A stretch of 64,000 bases of DNA, from contig JAUKTV010000023.1 in NCBI GenBank assembly GCA_030549205.1, positions 62,001 to 126,000 on the forward strand. Direction: 5' to 3'. Below, one piece after another: positions 1-12,233 of this stretch. The position numbers and the translations under genes are program-made. Positions within the stretch are counted from its first letter, which is position 1; each line of letters opens with the position of its first letter. Under the pieces are notes generated by a model. The model did not search any database. It saw nothing but the letters and a program-made list of their open reading frames with translations, and was not told the DNA's origin. This DNA comes from Apiosordaria backusii. Its lineage: Eukaryota; Ascomycota; Sordariomycetes; Sordariales; Lasiosphaeriaceae.

Positions 1-65
1 TCACCTTCAATCCTATCCTCGATCTTTTCGAGCAGACGTTTGAACTTGGTTTTTAAATAGCCCAT
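1..65 (-). CDS. 5' end of an unidentified gene, cut by the window edge
   Basis: An ATG on the minus strand (complement of 63-65) opens a frame that stays open to the window edge, giving about 21 codons beginning MGYLKTKFKRLLEKIED. The start is lysine-, arginine- and glutamate-rich and could be amphipathic. No family can be recognised from so little. It could also be a chance open frame. Confidence 0.35.
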   Translation of the reverse strand, partial: MGYLKTKFKRLLEKIEDRIEG

Positions 66-944
66 GATGCGAGACTTGCAGGTTGTATGCTTCGAGAGCC
101 GGTAAACACAAGATGGATGGAACCTGATCAACTTCAGTTCCCTCGAGAGAACAGCCAATCAAGTATGTATGTGCCCAAGGAGAACAGGGAGTTGATCTGG
201 ATCAACCCCTGAAAAAGGGGCCATGCCCAGCAGGCCCACTCAATTATAGTGTGCCATCTCCACCCCCAGCCAATATTGGATTTGGCCTTGCGACCAGTTG
301 GCTGCCAAGACAGATAATCCCCACGATGATTCGATCACCTAAGGCCTTCAACCGATGGAGGAAAAATCGAAAGAAATCGACGAGACGTGAGTGCTGGGTT
401 TTGTTTGATGCTTTGTTGAAGAAGAGGATGTTTTGGGATCCTAGTGACAACTGAGAGAACCACGAACATCTCAGCAACGAGCAGCATCATCTCTCTGCTG
501 CATCTGAAGTCCGCCAATGCTATTGGTCACCGGACGCGTTGATGCGTTCTTTTATCGTCGCCAAAGTCTCAGGAGACAAGACGATATGTATTCTATAATA
601 TATTACCTAGGATTATGGGTATAGATATGAAACCAACCCAACAGACTGGGAAAATGTCTGGAGGATGCACAACCCGAAAACAGCTACCGTCACCAACCAA
701 AGATGGAAAGACTTTTTGGCGGGGCCATGGCACATTTCACTATAGGCCCCACATTTAGGTCTTGCCCCACAATTAGAGATCAAACACACAACAGTGAGCG
801 GAGCGGAAATATAAAATTCCTGGCAACCCTGCGATTTTTGGCTCCGCACAACTGAATCTACGGAAATTTCGCAACCGCTAACCACCTTTTGCACACGATC
901 CGGCGACCGATTTTCCACGCGTCACACATCAATCAGTCGCAAAA
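66..944. other. Intergenic: divergent promoter region before eS28
   Basis: This stretch lies between the minus-strand gene at the left edge and RPS28. The short open frames inside it overlap each other on both strands and show no recognisable domain. The last 100 bases before the RPS28 ATG would be its 5' leader. I see no RNA gene or repeat. Confidence 0.5.
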
Positions 945-1329
945 ATGGATTCCTCCAAGGCTCCCGTCAAGCTCGTCAAGGTCACCCGCGTTTTGGGCAG
1001 AACCGGTATGCAAAAAAACCCCGCCGTCGGAGACCGATTTTCGATTTCGACCTCTCCGTTTTGTGTGGCCGATTAGACAGCATGCTGATATTTTTGGTGG
1101 AAACTAGGCTCTCGTGGTGGTGTCACCCAGGTTCGCGTTGAGTTCATGGACGATACTACTCGTTCCATCATTCGCAACGTCAAGGGCCCTGGTATGTTCA
1201 AACCCGCAGCCTGTGGCTTTCATATTTGGGTGAGGGTTGGCAGCTAACGTTTCTGCCTATTCTACAGTCCGCGAGGACGATATCCTGGTCCTTCTCGAGT
1301 CCGAGCGTGAGGCCCGCCGCCTCAGATAA
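945..1329 (+). CDS. RPS28: 40S ribosomal protein S28 (eS28)
   Basis: Structural protein of the small ribosomal subunit near the mRNA exit site. Three exons, 945-1005, 1108-1191 and 1268-1329, join in frame to 68 residues, the usual length of eS28. Donors are gtatgc and gtatgt; acceptors are tag and cag. The protein begins MDSSKAPVKLVKVTRVLGRT and ends with the family signature ESEREARRLR. The ATG lies in an A-rich context (aaaaATGG). The first intron splits codon 21, so no single open frame covers the gene. Identification is from the family signature and full-length match. It is a very short housekeeping gene that is easily missed by ORF calling. Confidence 0.96.
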
Positions 1330-2635
1330 GTTGGGAGCATTCCGAAGTTGGGGGATGGGAACGGGCAGCGGCTTTTAGCTACCTGGTCTGCCTGATTGGC
1401 AAGATCATTGTCGTATCCTGCAGCGACAAAAGGAGGGGCGGAATGTCACGGATGGGCGTTCGGTAGAACGAGATCATGCATGATTATTGCTTTCCCGAAA
1501 ATACACGGCGCTGAAGGCTGGTTCTGCGGGTATCACATTTGTTTTGGTTGGGGGTCATGCAGCAGGGCATCATGGGTGATTTTGGGCGTCAATCAACACG
1601 AAATTTCCCGAACAGCACTTCAAGCTCAGTACCTGTGGCGTAGGGCTTGACAAGGACACTCCAATACATATGCCGATTCCCTCCTTCTACGAACTCATCC
1701 ACCACCGGCTGTGTACCCATGACTCGATCTTTTTTGGAGGCATTCGCTTGGTGCACTATTTTGATGATGGATATCATCTAGAATGATAAGGCTAACGCAG
1801 GCTGAAGTGATATTCACAGAAGATGTCCCATAGGCTTTCCTACCCTTTCATAAACGGAGTCCAGAAGCATGTTGGCTCATGCGAACCCAGAGTGCCCCAA
1901 ACATATGGCCAGGCCCCCATATTCATGCCAAATAACGTTCAAGCACTTACTTCGTTCATTATCCGCAGCTAACAGCATGCTCTGAGATTTCCCTTGACCA
2001 GCCCACAGAGGACTTTATTAACTTTTTTCAAGAGATGAGCTTCTATCCTCAGATATTTTACACTTCAACAGAATTAGCAAGAGTCAACTAAACCCGACAA
2101 ATCCCAGTTGCACCCGAGATGGGTTCTGCCTTTAAACTGGAGTAGTTTACCGCCGGTCAGACAATAAAATTCATGACCATCCACCATCGGGCCAGGTCCC
2201 GGAACTCGAAACCGGCGCGGCAGCAAAGCCACCGTCTTGGCATGGACCCAAAACACGGCAAATGCCCCGATGAGCAGGTTCGCTCCGCCAAATACAACCT
2301 TCATTTGCTTTCCTCCGTTGGGAGTGGGCCAGTACGCCTCATGCCCCGGATTCTATGAGCAGCGGCGGGAACAAGCATTGCCATTCCGCCAATGAGGCTT
2401 CTTATACGGACGACTGGCCGGCTTGGCAGAACGGCCTGCCACGCGGAAACCGAGATCGCAGGACAACTCCAAGCCAACTCCTCCAAGCAAAGCAGCTGTC
2501 GATTAATGGATATAAGCATTCCATGCCGCTCGTCTCGAGATGGGTTACACTACCTCTTTCCTGAGCATCTCCCGTCCCAAGCAGCAAGCAGCCCAGGACC
2601 TGTGTCTTCGACACAAACCGGTCTAGGTTTCCAAC
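1330..2635. other. Intergenic, no gene recognised
   Basis: This holds the 3' region of RPS28 and the promoter of the PL4 lyase. Short frames on both strands are mutually overlapping and carry no recognisable domain. A frame open across 2392-2982 runs out of phase into the lyase gene and is its shadow. Confidence 0.5.
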
Positions 2636-4322
2636 ATGGGGCTCAAGTCGGTCTTTCAGCTCGCTGTCCTCTCCTTATTATCCTTTGTTTCAGGGGCTTA
2701 TGCCGCCTTTGGCTACAGTTCCTCTGGGGGCACTTACATCATCGATGCCGGCTCCGCCAACTCACTCGTTTTCTCCGTGAGCCAGTCAAACTGCGATATC
2801 AGATCCATCAAGTACAGAGGCACCGAGCTCCAATATGGAAGCCAGTTTACCCATATCAACTCGGGCCTTGGCTCAGCGACCGTCTCGATCAGCCAGATCA
2901 ACGGGTCAAACAAGTACATCAAAGTCACTTGTGTAACGTCGACACTGACCCACTACATCGTGGTCCGCGAAGGCGACAGTAGCATGTTCTTGGCGACCTA
3001 TATCACTGCCCAGCCCTCAGTTGGTGAGCTGAGATGGATTGCTCGCCTCTTGCCCGACAAGCTTCCTGGAGAATACCCATATGGCGATGTTTCCAATACC
3101 CGCAGCTCCAGTTCGACGGTTGAAGGCTCTGACGTCTTCGTGGTGAACGGACAAACACGATCCAAGTTCTACTCGTCGACCAGGTTCATCGACGAAGATT
3201 CGCATTGCGTGTTTGGCGGTAGCGATTTGATGCATGTCTGCATCATGACACCACAGCAAGAGTCGTCGTCGGGTGGCCCATTCTTCAGAGACATCAACAG
3301 TAATAACGCTGGCGACTCCACCAACCTGTACAACTACATGAACAGCGGTCATGTGCAAACAGAGCCCTACCGAATGGGACTTCACGGCCCATACATCATG
3401 CAGTTCTCGCGCTCCGGTATCCCGAGTGTCAAGAACGTGGACATCTCGTGGTTTGGCGAGGTTGGCGTGACAGGATGGGTCCCTGCTTCAGGTCGTGGAA
3501 GGGTCACGGGCACCGCCTCTGGCGTCCAGAGCGGCATGGAAGGCGTGGTTCACTGGTTCAACAGTGCAGCGCAATACTGGGCAAGAACTTCTTCCAACGG
3601 GGCTTTCACCTCGCCTTTGATGAAGCCTGGCACGTACACGATGGTGTTGTACCAGACCGAATTCAAAATTGCAACCTCCACCGTCACTGTAACGGCCGGA
3701 CAGACCAGATCGCAGAATATCGCCGGCACCTTCAATACATCCCGAAATACCCTCTGGCAGATTGGCCAATACGACGGGCAACCAACGGGCTTCCGCAACG
3801 CCGATAAGTTCCTGCGCATGCATCCCTCGGACAGCCGCATGAGCAGCTGGGGTCCTCTGACATATACGGTCGGCAGCTCGCCGCTCACTGACTTCCCCAT
3901 GGCTGTTTTCCAGTCAGTCAACAACCCCGTGACGATTCGGTTCAACTTGGGAAGTGCCCCAGGTGCCGCCACGCTAAGAATCGCCACGACTCTCAGCTTT
4001 GCAGGAAGTCGCCCACAAGTCAATGTGAATGGGTGGTCTGGGCCAGCACCAAGCGCTCCTGCTAAGATTGATAGTCGTGGAGTGACTCGTGGGGCGTACC
4101 GCGGCCATGGTGAGGTTTATACCGTGGCCATCCCGGCTGGGAGGCTAGTTGCTGGAAGCAACACCATCACCATCAGCTCCATTTCAGGAAGCAGTGGGAC
4201 AACGTTCCTGAACCCGAACTTTGTAAGTCTTGATTCTGTCTCTGAAACGCGAGTTTTAGTGAGTGAAAATGAGACTAACCAGAGACATGCAGATTTTCGA
4301 TGCTGTTGAACTATTCCAATGA
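2636..4322 (+). CDS. Secreted rhamnogalacturonan endolyase, family PL4
   Basis: Cleaves the rhamnose-galacturonic acid backbone of pectin (rhamnogalacturonan I) by beta-elimination, outside the cell. A signal peptide is evident (MGLKSVFQLAVLSLLSFVSG, then AYAAFGY). The rest follows the PL4 order: N-terminal catalytic beta-sandwich (about residues 25-280, with the DKLPGEYPYGDVSN stretch near 141-154), a central Fn3-like domain (about 285-370, GRGRVTG..) and a C-terminal CBM-like domain (WQIGQYDGQPTGFRN..). One 70-nt intron (4223-4292, gtaagt..cag, with actaac before the acceptor) must be removed; this replaces a frayed end by IFDAVELFQ, the usual family ending. The spliced protein has 538 residues, as expected for the family. 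I did not assign the catalytic Lys and His. Confidence 0.93.
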
Positions 4323-5619
4323 TCTGGAGTTGCAAGGGTTGTTATTTGCGATCAATCAAAGACTGAGGGTTTTAAAAAGAAGCCAGATTCAATTCAAGGC
4401 GCTTGGCACGTTCAATCCTACAAGTAACTAGTAGACTGGGCGCTAGAACAATTCTATATGCAAGAATAGATTGAGCAGAAAAGCTTATCGAGCTGAACCT
4501 TGTTCCCGTCGGTAGTTGGACAGTGAACCAACAGCCACCCAGCACGGCCACACATGCACATCATCCCGAGGGTCTTGTCTTACCTTATCATCGCTAGTCT
4601 ATCGAAATCTAGAATTCAGACCTTCCCTCCTTGGCTAGGCATTTACCCACACTGCATGTGAACATCGGCATTGCTCGATTGACCGCAGTCTGGAGTGCTA
4701 CGAGAGAATATCTATGATTGCCATGCGGCACAGACGAGTCGTATCTTGTATCCTGGTTTCCCCTCCTTTGAGAATCTGTGGCGCCGCGGGCAGAAGCAGG
4801 GTAATCACCCGCTAGATGCTCTCAGTTTGCATGAACCTCCCTATCAGAGTTAGGGGGACGTCGGAACGGTGCAACGGCTGGCCATCTCCATTCTCGCGTG
4901 CCCCCTTCGATTTCTTGTGAGCTCACTCCTTTCGTCTGAATGGCGGCACTAATATCCCCCACATCACATGGGAAGATGTGGCCTTTTCAGTGCCGCTTTT
5001 GTCTATCCACTCAGACCATCAAACAGCTCATGACCAGCCTTTAGCAGACAGTATTCAAATCAAACATTTGGTCCAAAATGAAAGCGTGGGTGGTGGAGTG
5101 GGGGCATCGAAGGTGAAATCGCCAATCCAGAAGGGGGTGCGGCCATGAGACTAGGCCCTTTATGGCAGCTCCAAGCAACAACTGATCGCCCAGCGGCCGA
5201 GACCAGCGCGATAGCACAATGTGATACAAGGCAGGTACCTGCCCAATACAGGGGTGCGAACCGCCGCACGGCGTCTTTAAGCTCCTCAATCAGGAAGCGT
5301 ATCCCGTGTGCGGCATAACCGGCTGTTCAGGTTTCAGTCCAAGCACTACCTACCTTTACCAGATGATGAGTCTGGAGAAGCTACTCATCGTCCGTATGGG
5401 GGATGTGGTCTACCGATGGGGTCTAAACTACTGGATGGCATCGATTTGCCCTCCCTGGTTGGTCATGGGTAGCGAGGGAGGCATCAGGTATTAAAGGTAG
5501 CCCAGCAGGACGTCAACTACCGGACCCTTCCCCCCTTGATTCCAGTCTTGAGTACTCCCAGTCCTGGTTCCGCCTTTGGCCAATATTCAGTCCCGAAGAC
5601 ACCGTCACCAAGAGCCAGT
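4323..5619. other. Intergenic, no gene recognised
   Basis: The 3' region of the PL4 gene and the upstream region of the aminopeptidase. Small overlapping frames at 5041-5289 (minus) and 5306-5494 (plus) have no domain. Nothing else is seen. Confidence 0.5.
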
Positions 5620-6949
5620 ATGAAGACTCAAGCACTCTTGGCCCTGTTGGCCACCTCGATCTGCTCCGTTGTCGCCGTGCCTTCCCCCCAGGACGCGGCC
5701 AACAGAAAGGCCGGCCTTCGCCTCATCAAAACTTCCCCCAAGGGTGCCCCCAAGTGGATTTCTGAGGAGGAGAAGATCGTCCAGTATGCGGCGCACGAAA
5801 TTGGTTTCGTTGATATCACTGATATCACTGTAAGTGACATCCATCATCACCCGCTTCGCGACTTAGACAGGGGATGACTAACTAATATCTCCAGGATTCC
5901 CAAGTCCTCAAAGCCCTCTCTGCGGATGCCGATGAGGATGTCTTCCAAGCTCGGGCCGTCACTTACCCAACTGCCGTGAGCAAGCAGGCCCAGGCCAACC
6001 CCCTGATCAACCTCGTGTCCACAACTCAACCCCAAAGCTGGCTGACCACCCTCACCAACTATCATAATCGCTATTACCAGTCTAGTTATGGCACCCAGGC
6101 CGGTACTTGGCTCTACAACACCCTCGTCAGCCTTGTCGCCGTCAACCCAGCCATCACCGTCACTAGGTTCACACACTCTTTCAACCAGCCCTCCATCATC
6201 GTCAAGATCCCCGGAAACACCACCGATCTTGTCATTGTTTCCGCTCACTACGACTCCACCGCCGGTTCGACCACTGCACGTGCTCCCGGCGCTGACGACA
6301 ACGGCTCCGGCGTCGTTGTTCTCATGGAAGCCCTCCGTGTCCTTGCCAACAATAAGTTCAAGGGCAAAGACACCCTGGAGTTCCACTTCTACGGTGGTGA
6401 GGAGGGTGGTCTCCTTGGCTCTGCTGCTGTCTTTGCGAACTACAAGTCCACCGGCAAGACCGTTCTCGCTGTTGTCAACCAGGACATGGCTGGCTACTCT
6501 CCCAGCGGAAAGATCTCCATCTACACCGACTACGTCGACAGCGCTCTGACTGCGTACGTCCGTGTGGTTGCTACCGCTTATACTGGCGCTACTACCAGCG
6601 ACAAGTGCGGATACGGGTGCTCCGACCATGCTTCTGCCCGCTCCAACGGTTTCCGTAGGGTTTCCCCCTTCCCCCCCGTTTCTTCCTCCTCCAGTGTGCT
6701 GGATCGGTACTAACACGGGTGTTCACCACAGCTGCCGCTTATGTTTGCGACGAGGTTATGGCAACTTCCACCCCTTATATCCACACTGCCAACGATGTAA
6801 GCTCTTATTTTTACTTTCAAATTCCCTGCACAAGACTGAACAGCAATCACTGACCATACTCCCAGGCCCTCTCCACCATCATGTGGCCCGCCATCCTCCG
6901 TCACACTAAGTTCACGGTTGCCTTCCTCGTCGAGGCTTCGTACTTGTAA
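5620..6949 (+). CDS. Secreted leucine aminopeptidase, peptidase family M28 (M28E)
   Basis: Zinc aminopeptidase that removes N-terminal residues from peptides in the medium. Four exons (5620-5829, 5895-6654, 6732-6796, 6866-6949) join in frame to 372 residues, the usual size of fungal Lap1-type enzymes. It starts with a signal peptide (MKTQALLALLATSICSVVAV) and an acidic propeptide. The di-zinc ligands are visible in order: His in VSAHYDS, Asp in APGADDNGSG, the Glu pair in YGGEEGGLLGS, Asp in VNQDMAGYS and His in GCSDHASA. Without splicing, the frame after SNGF ends at once; the intron 6655-6731 restores SNGFPAAYVCDE. Its 3' end lies 157 bp from the convergent MFS gene. Confidence 0.94.
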
Positions 6950-7106
6950 ACAAGCACCAAGAATCTAGCGGGTCGACTGCCTTCTTGCCCACAACAGGGT
7001 CAAATTTTCTCTGTTCATATTAGTGTTCATCTGAGAACAAATTGTACATAGACACATAGTCAAAAAGCAAGTCTAAGCTTGATTCTAATGCTCAGTGCTG
7101 CACACT

Positions 7107-9005
7107 TCAATCCCTCAGAAGTCCCGTGTCGATTGGACTGCCTCTTCTCCTGAAGCTTTGGTCATCGTGGTCGTCCTCCCGATCAGCAAGCAAATGCTCC
7201 GTTGAATCCCCTAGGCTTTCTCCTCCAAATAGCAAATCCATATCTTCCAGCGCGCGCCCCTTTGTCTCGGGGAAGAAGACGTAGATGATCGGCACTGAAG
7301 CGATGTTGATGACCATGAAGAAAAAGTAGATTTTGGATCCGAGAGCATCAATGCCAATGGGCCAGATCTGGGTGACGATGATGGAGCCGATGGCACCGCA
7401 CGAAGCGGCAAAGCTGAGGCCTCGGGCTCGGACGGCAGTTGGAAATATCTGTCACGGTTAGCGTAATTCATCTTTGGTTTGATTCCTGTCTAGTTGGCGG
7501 AAGCTTGGAGTTCTTACCTCGGAACCATACACCCACGCGGCTGGCCCAAAGCCCATCGAGTACCCAAGCGAATAAATAAAGACAAACACCACGCAGGTGT
7601 AGTCTGCGGCGCGATTGATGTTGTTTGGGTAAATCAAAGGCAAGGCACCGTTGATCTGAGGGTACCTTTAGTATGTTTCGATCTGCATAAGCGTTGGGCT
7701 CCTTTCTTACCAGTAACGAAAACGCCATGATAACAGCTCCAATGACAAGTGTCAGCTTCCGCCCAACTCTATCGATGATCAACATTTCCAACACATTGCA
7801 CCCAATCTTGAGGGTACTTTCGATTCCCCCTGCAAGTAGAGACACTCGATGGCTTAAGCCCAGAGCCCTGAAAAGAACTGGGAGGTAGTACTTCATGGCC
7901 GTAGCACCGCACATTTGAGCCAGAAATTGCAAAAGTGCAGATCGCCACATGCGGGCAAAGAGGCTTCTGTCGGTGAATAGAGATGTCCAAACAAGGCCAG
8001 TCACTCTGAAAGAAGCAACGGAGCGTTCAATGTCGTCGAGCTCGTCGTAAATCTCATCGGATGTGTAGTAACCTTCCCGGTAATATTGTAATGTGGCAAA
8101 GGCATCGTCGATCTTTCCATGCTCTACGAGCCAACGAGGTCTGCTGAGGGGTTAGTTGTGTGATGATTCGAATAAGCCTAGGTACGGGGCGGCCTACGAT
8201 TCGTGCATGAACGGCAAGCCAACAAGGAAAAAGAAGGCCGGAACGAAAGAGATGGAGAGGGAGTAACGCCATGCTACATGGAGCCCTCGTGCGCTGTCCC
8301 AGAATGTCATGCCATAGCCAATCCTGGAGCTGTGTTAGACTACCTTTGTCAGAAATGGGAGTGGTAAAACATACCAAAATCCAGAAGCTAGCCCTGCAAT
8401 GAAGCCAATATGGTTCATGACGACAAACCTGCCACGATGCTTGGATGGTGCAATCTCACTGAATAGCCAGTCAGTCATCAAATCGACCCTTGTTAACCAC
8501 CTCCCAGCATACCTACCTTTGATACAACGGAACACTGGTCGATATAATACCTGTTCCCACTCCAGCAATGATTCTTCCGATGATCACCATCCCCAAAGCC
8601 TGTGCACCCGATCCGGTGGCACCAGCTTGAAAGGCCTGACCGACACAGGTCACCCCCATGCCCAGAAAAGCAGCATGACGCCGGCCTAGCTTGTCCGCCG
8701 CCGGATGGGCAAAAAATATGTAACTGGTAAAAGTACCGAGGTAGTAGATGGCCGTTATGAGGCCGCTCAGTGAACCATCTGGCCGGTGGAGGGTCTCCTT
8801 GAAGCCGGGGTGTACCAGAACTGAGGCGAGGACGCCAACATTATACCTAAATCAAAGACATGAGATCAATATTGGGAGACACCTTGCTGAGTGATGTGAG
8901 TGTAGTAAAACTTGAAAAGAATTCCACTTACCCCCAGACAAACGACCCCAGTGCAAGGAAAAGGCAAAATAAATGCAACCGCCGCGAGGCCTTTGTGAAG
9001 CCCAT
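7107..9005 (-). CDS. MFS sugar transporter (sugar porter family), seven exons
   Basis: Plasma-membrane proton-coupled or facilitative sugar carrier with 12 membrane spans. Exons in coding order are 9005-8932, 8846-8517, 8458-8375, 8323-8198, 8140-7711, 7655-7518 and 7448-7107; they join in frame to 507 residues, the normal family size. Family motifs are visible: GRIIAGVGTGIISTSVPLYQ followed by SEIAP across an intron, ESPRWLVEHG, DRVGRKLT and PETKGRALEDMD. The acceptor of exon 5 is a tandem cagcag; use of the second gives ESPRWL, use of the first gives ESRPRWL. The substrate cannot be told. The C-terminal tail is hydrophilic, as usual for these carriers. Confidence 0.92.
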
Positions 9006-9681
9006 TTTGAGACACGGTCACTCCCACATTGAATTTGTTACAATAACCGGCATGAAAACAAAAATCGGGAGAGGTCTTAGTTGAGTTGAAATGTGAATAA
9101 GGACAGATGTAACAGTGAGATAAGTCTTTGTCTTGGAATTTGGAGATCCCAACCCCCGCTCGGCACATGGCAGCAGTGGTTGCAGCCTTCCCTATTTGGA
9201 GATTATTATGACGGCACGTAACTGCAGTGAGAAACACCACCAATTGAAACCAGCCAATTGTTTTTCTTCCATTTTTCTAGAAAAGCTCGTCATCAGTGGC
9301 GCAGAAGTATGATATCTACTGAGCCATCATCCGTACATTTCTTCTAGGCAAGCTGATTTCAGAATGATCTTTTTACTCCAGGACATGCTCTCTCTGGCGC
9401 CGCCTCTTTTAATACAAACTCTTTGAATGCAAGCACTGAACATCGCAGTCTGTTCACCATTCCTTTCCATGATGGTGTAGCCCCACGCCAAGAAGATATT
9501 CGGGACAACATTCACCGAGGCAGTACCACGGTTTATTCGTGAGAGCTAGTCGACTATGAAAACAGGGTAGTCGACTCCTGAATTGTCTGTGTACAGAAAG
9601 AATGTCTACAAAGCTTAGTCTTTATTCATATCTAAGCAGAAGTTTGTCCGATATTCTTCCACCCACACCCCCATCGTCCAC
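9006..9681. other. Intergenic, no gene recognised
   Basis: Lies between two minus-strand genes and holds the promoter of the MFS gene and the 3' region of the AA8 cytochrome gene. Short frames only; no domain, RNA gene or repeat recognised. Confidence 0.5.
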
Positions 9682-10467
9682 CTAAAGCTTCTCAATCTTG
9701 GCCGCAAAGTCGGCGTTCTTGGCCTGAGTGCCGAGAGAGAATACAGGGTGGCCCAAGCTATCGTGGATGCCAAAAGTCGATGAAGGGTCCTCTGGTGCGT
9801 CGACGGGGTAATCACCATAGGCGAAAGCGAGGGTGCTGTCGTACTCGGGGTCCAGCTCAGTGAAGCCAATGTCCTCGTCACCCCATCTCGAGCAACCCTT
9901 GCAGACAGCAGTGATTTGAAAGTGAGTGGCGTTGACGTGCGTACCAGTCTTTAAGACTCTGTACTGGGCGTCCGGATACTCTGGCGGGCTGTAGTAGCCA
10001 CTGTAGGAAATCAATGTCAGAACCCATGTCCAATCAATGTCACCGAGTCACAAAGGGAATACGAACTAAGCGATCCTGGAAGACAGGACGACGTCTTTGC
10101 CATTGGGCCAAACGATGGCCAAGGGGTTGTAAGTCATGTGGCCGCCCCAGGCGAACCCAGCCCAGCCGACATCGATGGGGGCCTCAACCTGCAATACGGT
10201 ATCGAAGATCTTGTCGCCCTCCGGAATATTCTCCGGGATAGCTACACGCCAGCTGATGCCACGAGAGCTAGTGTAGGAAGAAAATTTCAGACCGGTGTCC
10301 GGATCCGCATACGCAACCGAATCGGGCTCAAAAGTAAACTGCCTACGAACTGGGGCCACTGGAGCCAAGCATTACGTTAGCATACATCCTGATGAGAGTA
10401 GCAAGTGAGTGTCCATACCGAGACCCAAGAACGCAGCAGCGCGAGCAGCAACCTCAGAGAAGAGCAT
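9682..10467 (-). CDS. Stand-alone AA8 cytochrome domain protein (cellobiose dehydrogenase cytochrome type)
   Basis: Haem b electron-transfer domain like the N-terminal cytochrome of cellobiose dehydrogenase, which passes electrons to lytic polysaccharide monooxygenases. Here there is no flavodehydrogenase domain. Three exons (10467-10419, 10358-10067, 10000-9682) join in frame to 219 residues. The likely haem ligands are the Met in GGHMTYNPLAIVWPNG and the His in VNATHFQITAVCKGCSRW, whose two Cys are also typical. The N-terminus (MLFSEVAARAAAFLGL) is a weak secretion signal. The second intron uses the unusual donor GTTCGT; this choice is forced because the frame meets a stop just after SSRIA, and it gives SSRIAYGYYSPPEY. 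A TATA-like box lies upstream. Confidence 0.85.
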
Positions 10468-12233
10468 CTTGAACACACTCGTGGCAGCACAAGAGGGAAA
10501 GGCGGAACGAAGCAAGGGGCACGAGCACGGTATCCGGGGAGGGCTTTTATATAACAGATTTCTTACGCAGGGCTTTCAACCGGGACCTACATTCCTCGCA
10601 CTACCCAGGACGTCATCCACTAATTCCGCACGCACATATAATGAACACTCGCAATCTAAGCACTGCGTGGGCGAGCTTGGTGATCCGGGCCGTCGCAACG
10701 CTCCAGAGAGAAGGCACCGCATCCAGGGGTCACTGCAGTGACGGTATAGTTTTGTCCGGCCGTTACCACCATACCCGAAGCAAATATGTCCGCTGCCACG
10801 AGTGAGAGCGGTCATCACTCTTCGGTCGATTCCGGTTGGCCCATTGTTGGCGTGTGCTCCGGAAGCTCGTGGTGAGGAAACTCCCATTTTGGTGGTTTAA
10901 TACCACCTCAATAAACCAAACAGGGACGTGATGATGCAAGGAAGGACCTGGAAAACACAAGGATTCCACCGGCCAATGACGATCATAGGTCTTTGATTGG
11001 AAGGGTAAAGCAAGGTGATCTATGAGATAGATGAAATGGCTACTGATGCGGGGTGCGGTGGAATATGAAGCGGAACGGGACGGAAGGACAATCTTGGGCT
11101 GTGGTTGGAGATGTGCATTGAGCAAGAAACGAGATGACAAGAGAGGCTGATATGGCCCGTGGAGGCAGGACCACGACCCCCTTTAGCCTAATCGTGGCGC
11201 AACCTCAACATGTCCGAATAAATGACTGGCCTGCAGGGATGCAAGGGCCCGTCAGGGCCAGGCTTCTGATGATCTCTTGTTTCAATTGAGGAATGTCGCT
11301 ATAAAAGTGAGCAACCTGTTAATCTTCATCCTCTATCAACTTTTGGTGAAAGGGGCTGGGTGAAGAAGGCATCAAACTCGGGGGAGCCTTCCAGATCAAA
11401 CATTCAGATCAGAGTCTTCTGGCAGCCTAGTACAGCTTTTGTTGAAAGTAACGAAATAACTTGAACAGATGAGTTAGAGGTAGAGAGTGTGGGTGCGATC
11501 GTCTCATGTGAAATTTTGCGCTTTGCGGGCAGGATAGCCGACGGATGTTCAAGACACGAAAAGAGGATGGAGAAGGTGAGAGCGTTCATGCCGAGGTGTG
11601 CCACACCGTCTGGTGTCCCAATTCTTGGCGAGAGCTCACCCAAGATCCCGGGATCTGGTCATTTAAAACATAAGCCGCTTTTTTTCTGGAAAACATATCC
11701 AGTACCACGAGTGCTTGAGAGTTGAGACAAACAACCGAAGTCTGGATGTATGCTCAGTGCCCACTCAAGCCGTAAAAAGCTTTGTCGTTCAGGGTTCCCC
11801 CACGCTAAGCTTTCACGTGGCTTTCCCCGCACGCATCTCCACTCTAAAAATGCCCCTCCTTTCTCTGACGGCATTGATCAGCCGCAGATCGAGAGCAAGC
11901 CACGATGTTGATTATCAACAAGATCGACACTGAGAAGATGTTGCCTTCCAGTAACTCCTAAACAAACCTCACAATCGATATCAATAACAGCCCTCAACTC
12001 TCGCCGACGTATGCTGAATCCGAAATGTTGCAATATACAACCCCTCTTGCATCACCTGCCGCGATGCGCCATGGATAAGGGCTGAACTCTCCACCCCACC
12101 TTCTCAGCGGTCATGACCCGCTCGCCGCCGCACACGAATTGAAAGCCTCACCTCCGCGACAACCTCACCACAAAATCACCTCCACAAAAACATCCTCATC
12201 ACGGTGACAACAAGTCATCGCCCAATTCCCACC
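10468..12233. other. Intergenic between divergent genes
   Basis: A 1.8-kb region between the AA8 gene (minus) and the arabinose dehydrogenase gene (plus), which would hold both promoters. Open frames at 10763-11140 (minus) and 10409-10741 (plus) overlap others and have no recognisable domain. I see no RNA gene or repeat. Confidence 0.5.
10544..10553 (-). promoter_or_regulatory. TATA-like box upstream of the AA8 gene
   Basis: TATATAAAAG read on the minus strand, about 77 bp before the AA8 ATG. Position and sequence fit a core promoter. This is inferred from the motif only. Confidence 0.5.

Noticed and set aside
5847..6716. A 289-codon minus-strand frame inside the aminopeptidase
   Set aside because: Antisense shadow of exon 2, Gly/Val-rich and without a domain.
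12204..12233. N-terminal extension of the arabinose dehydrogenase
   Set aside because: It would need a GTG start; the ATG at 12234 has a strong context and the family match begins after it.
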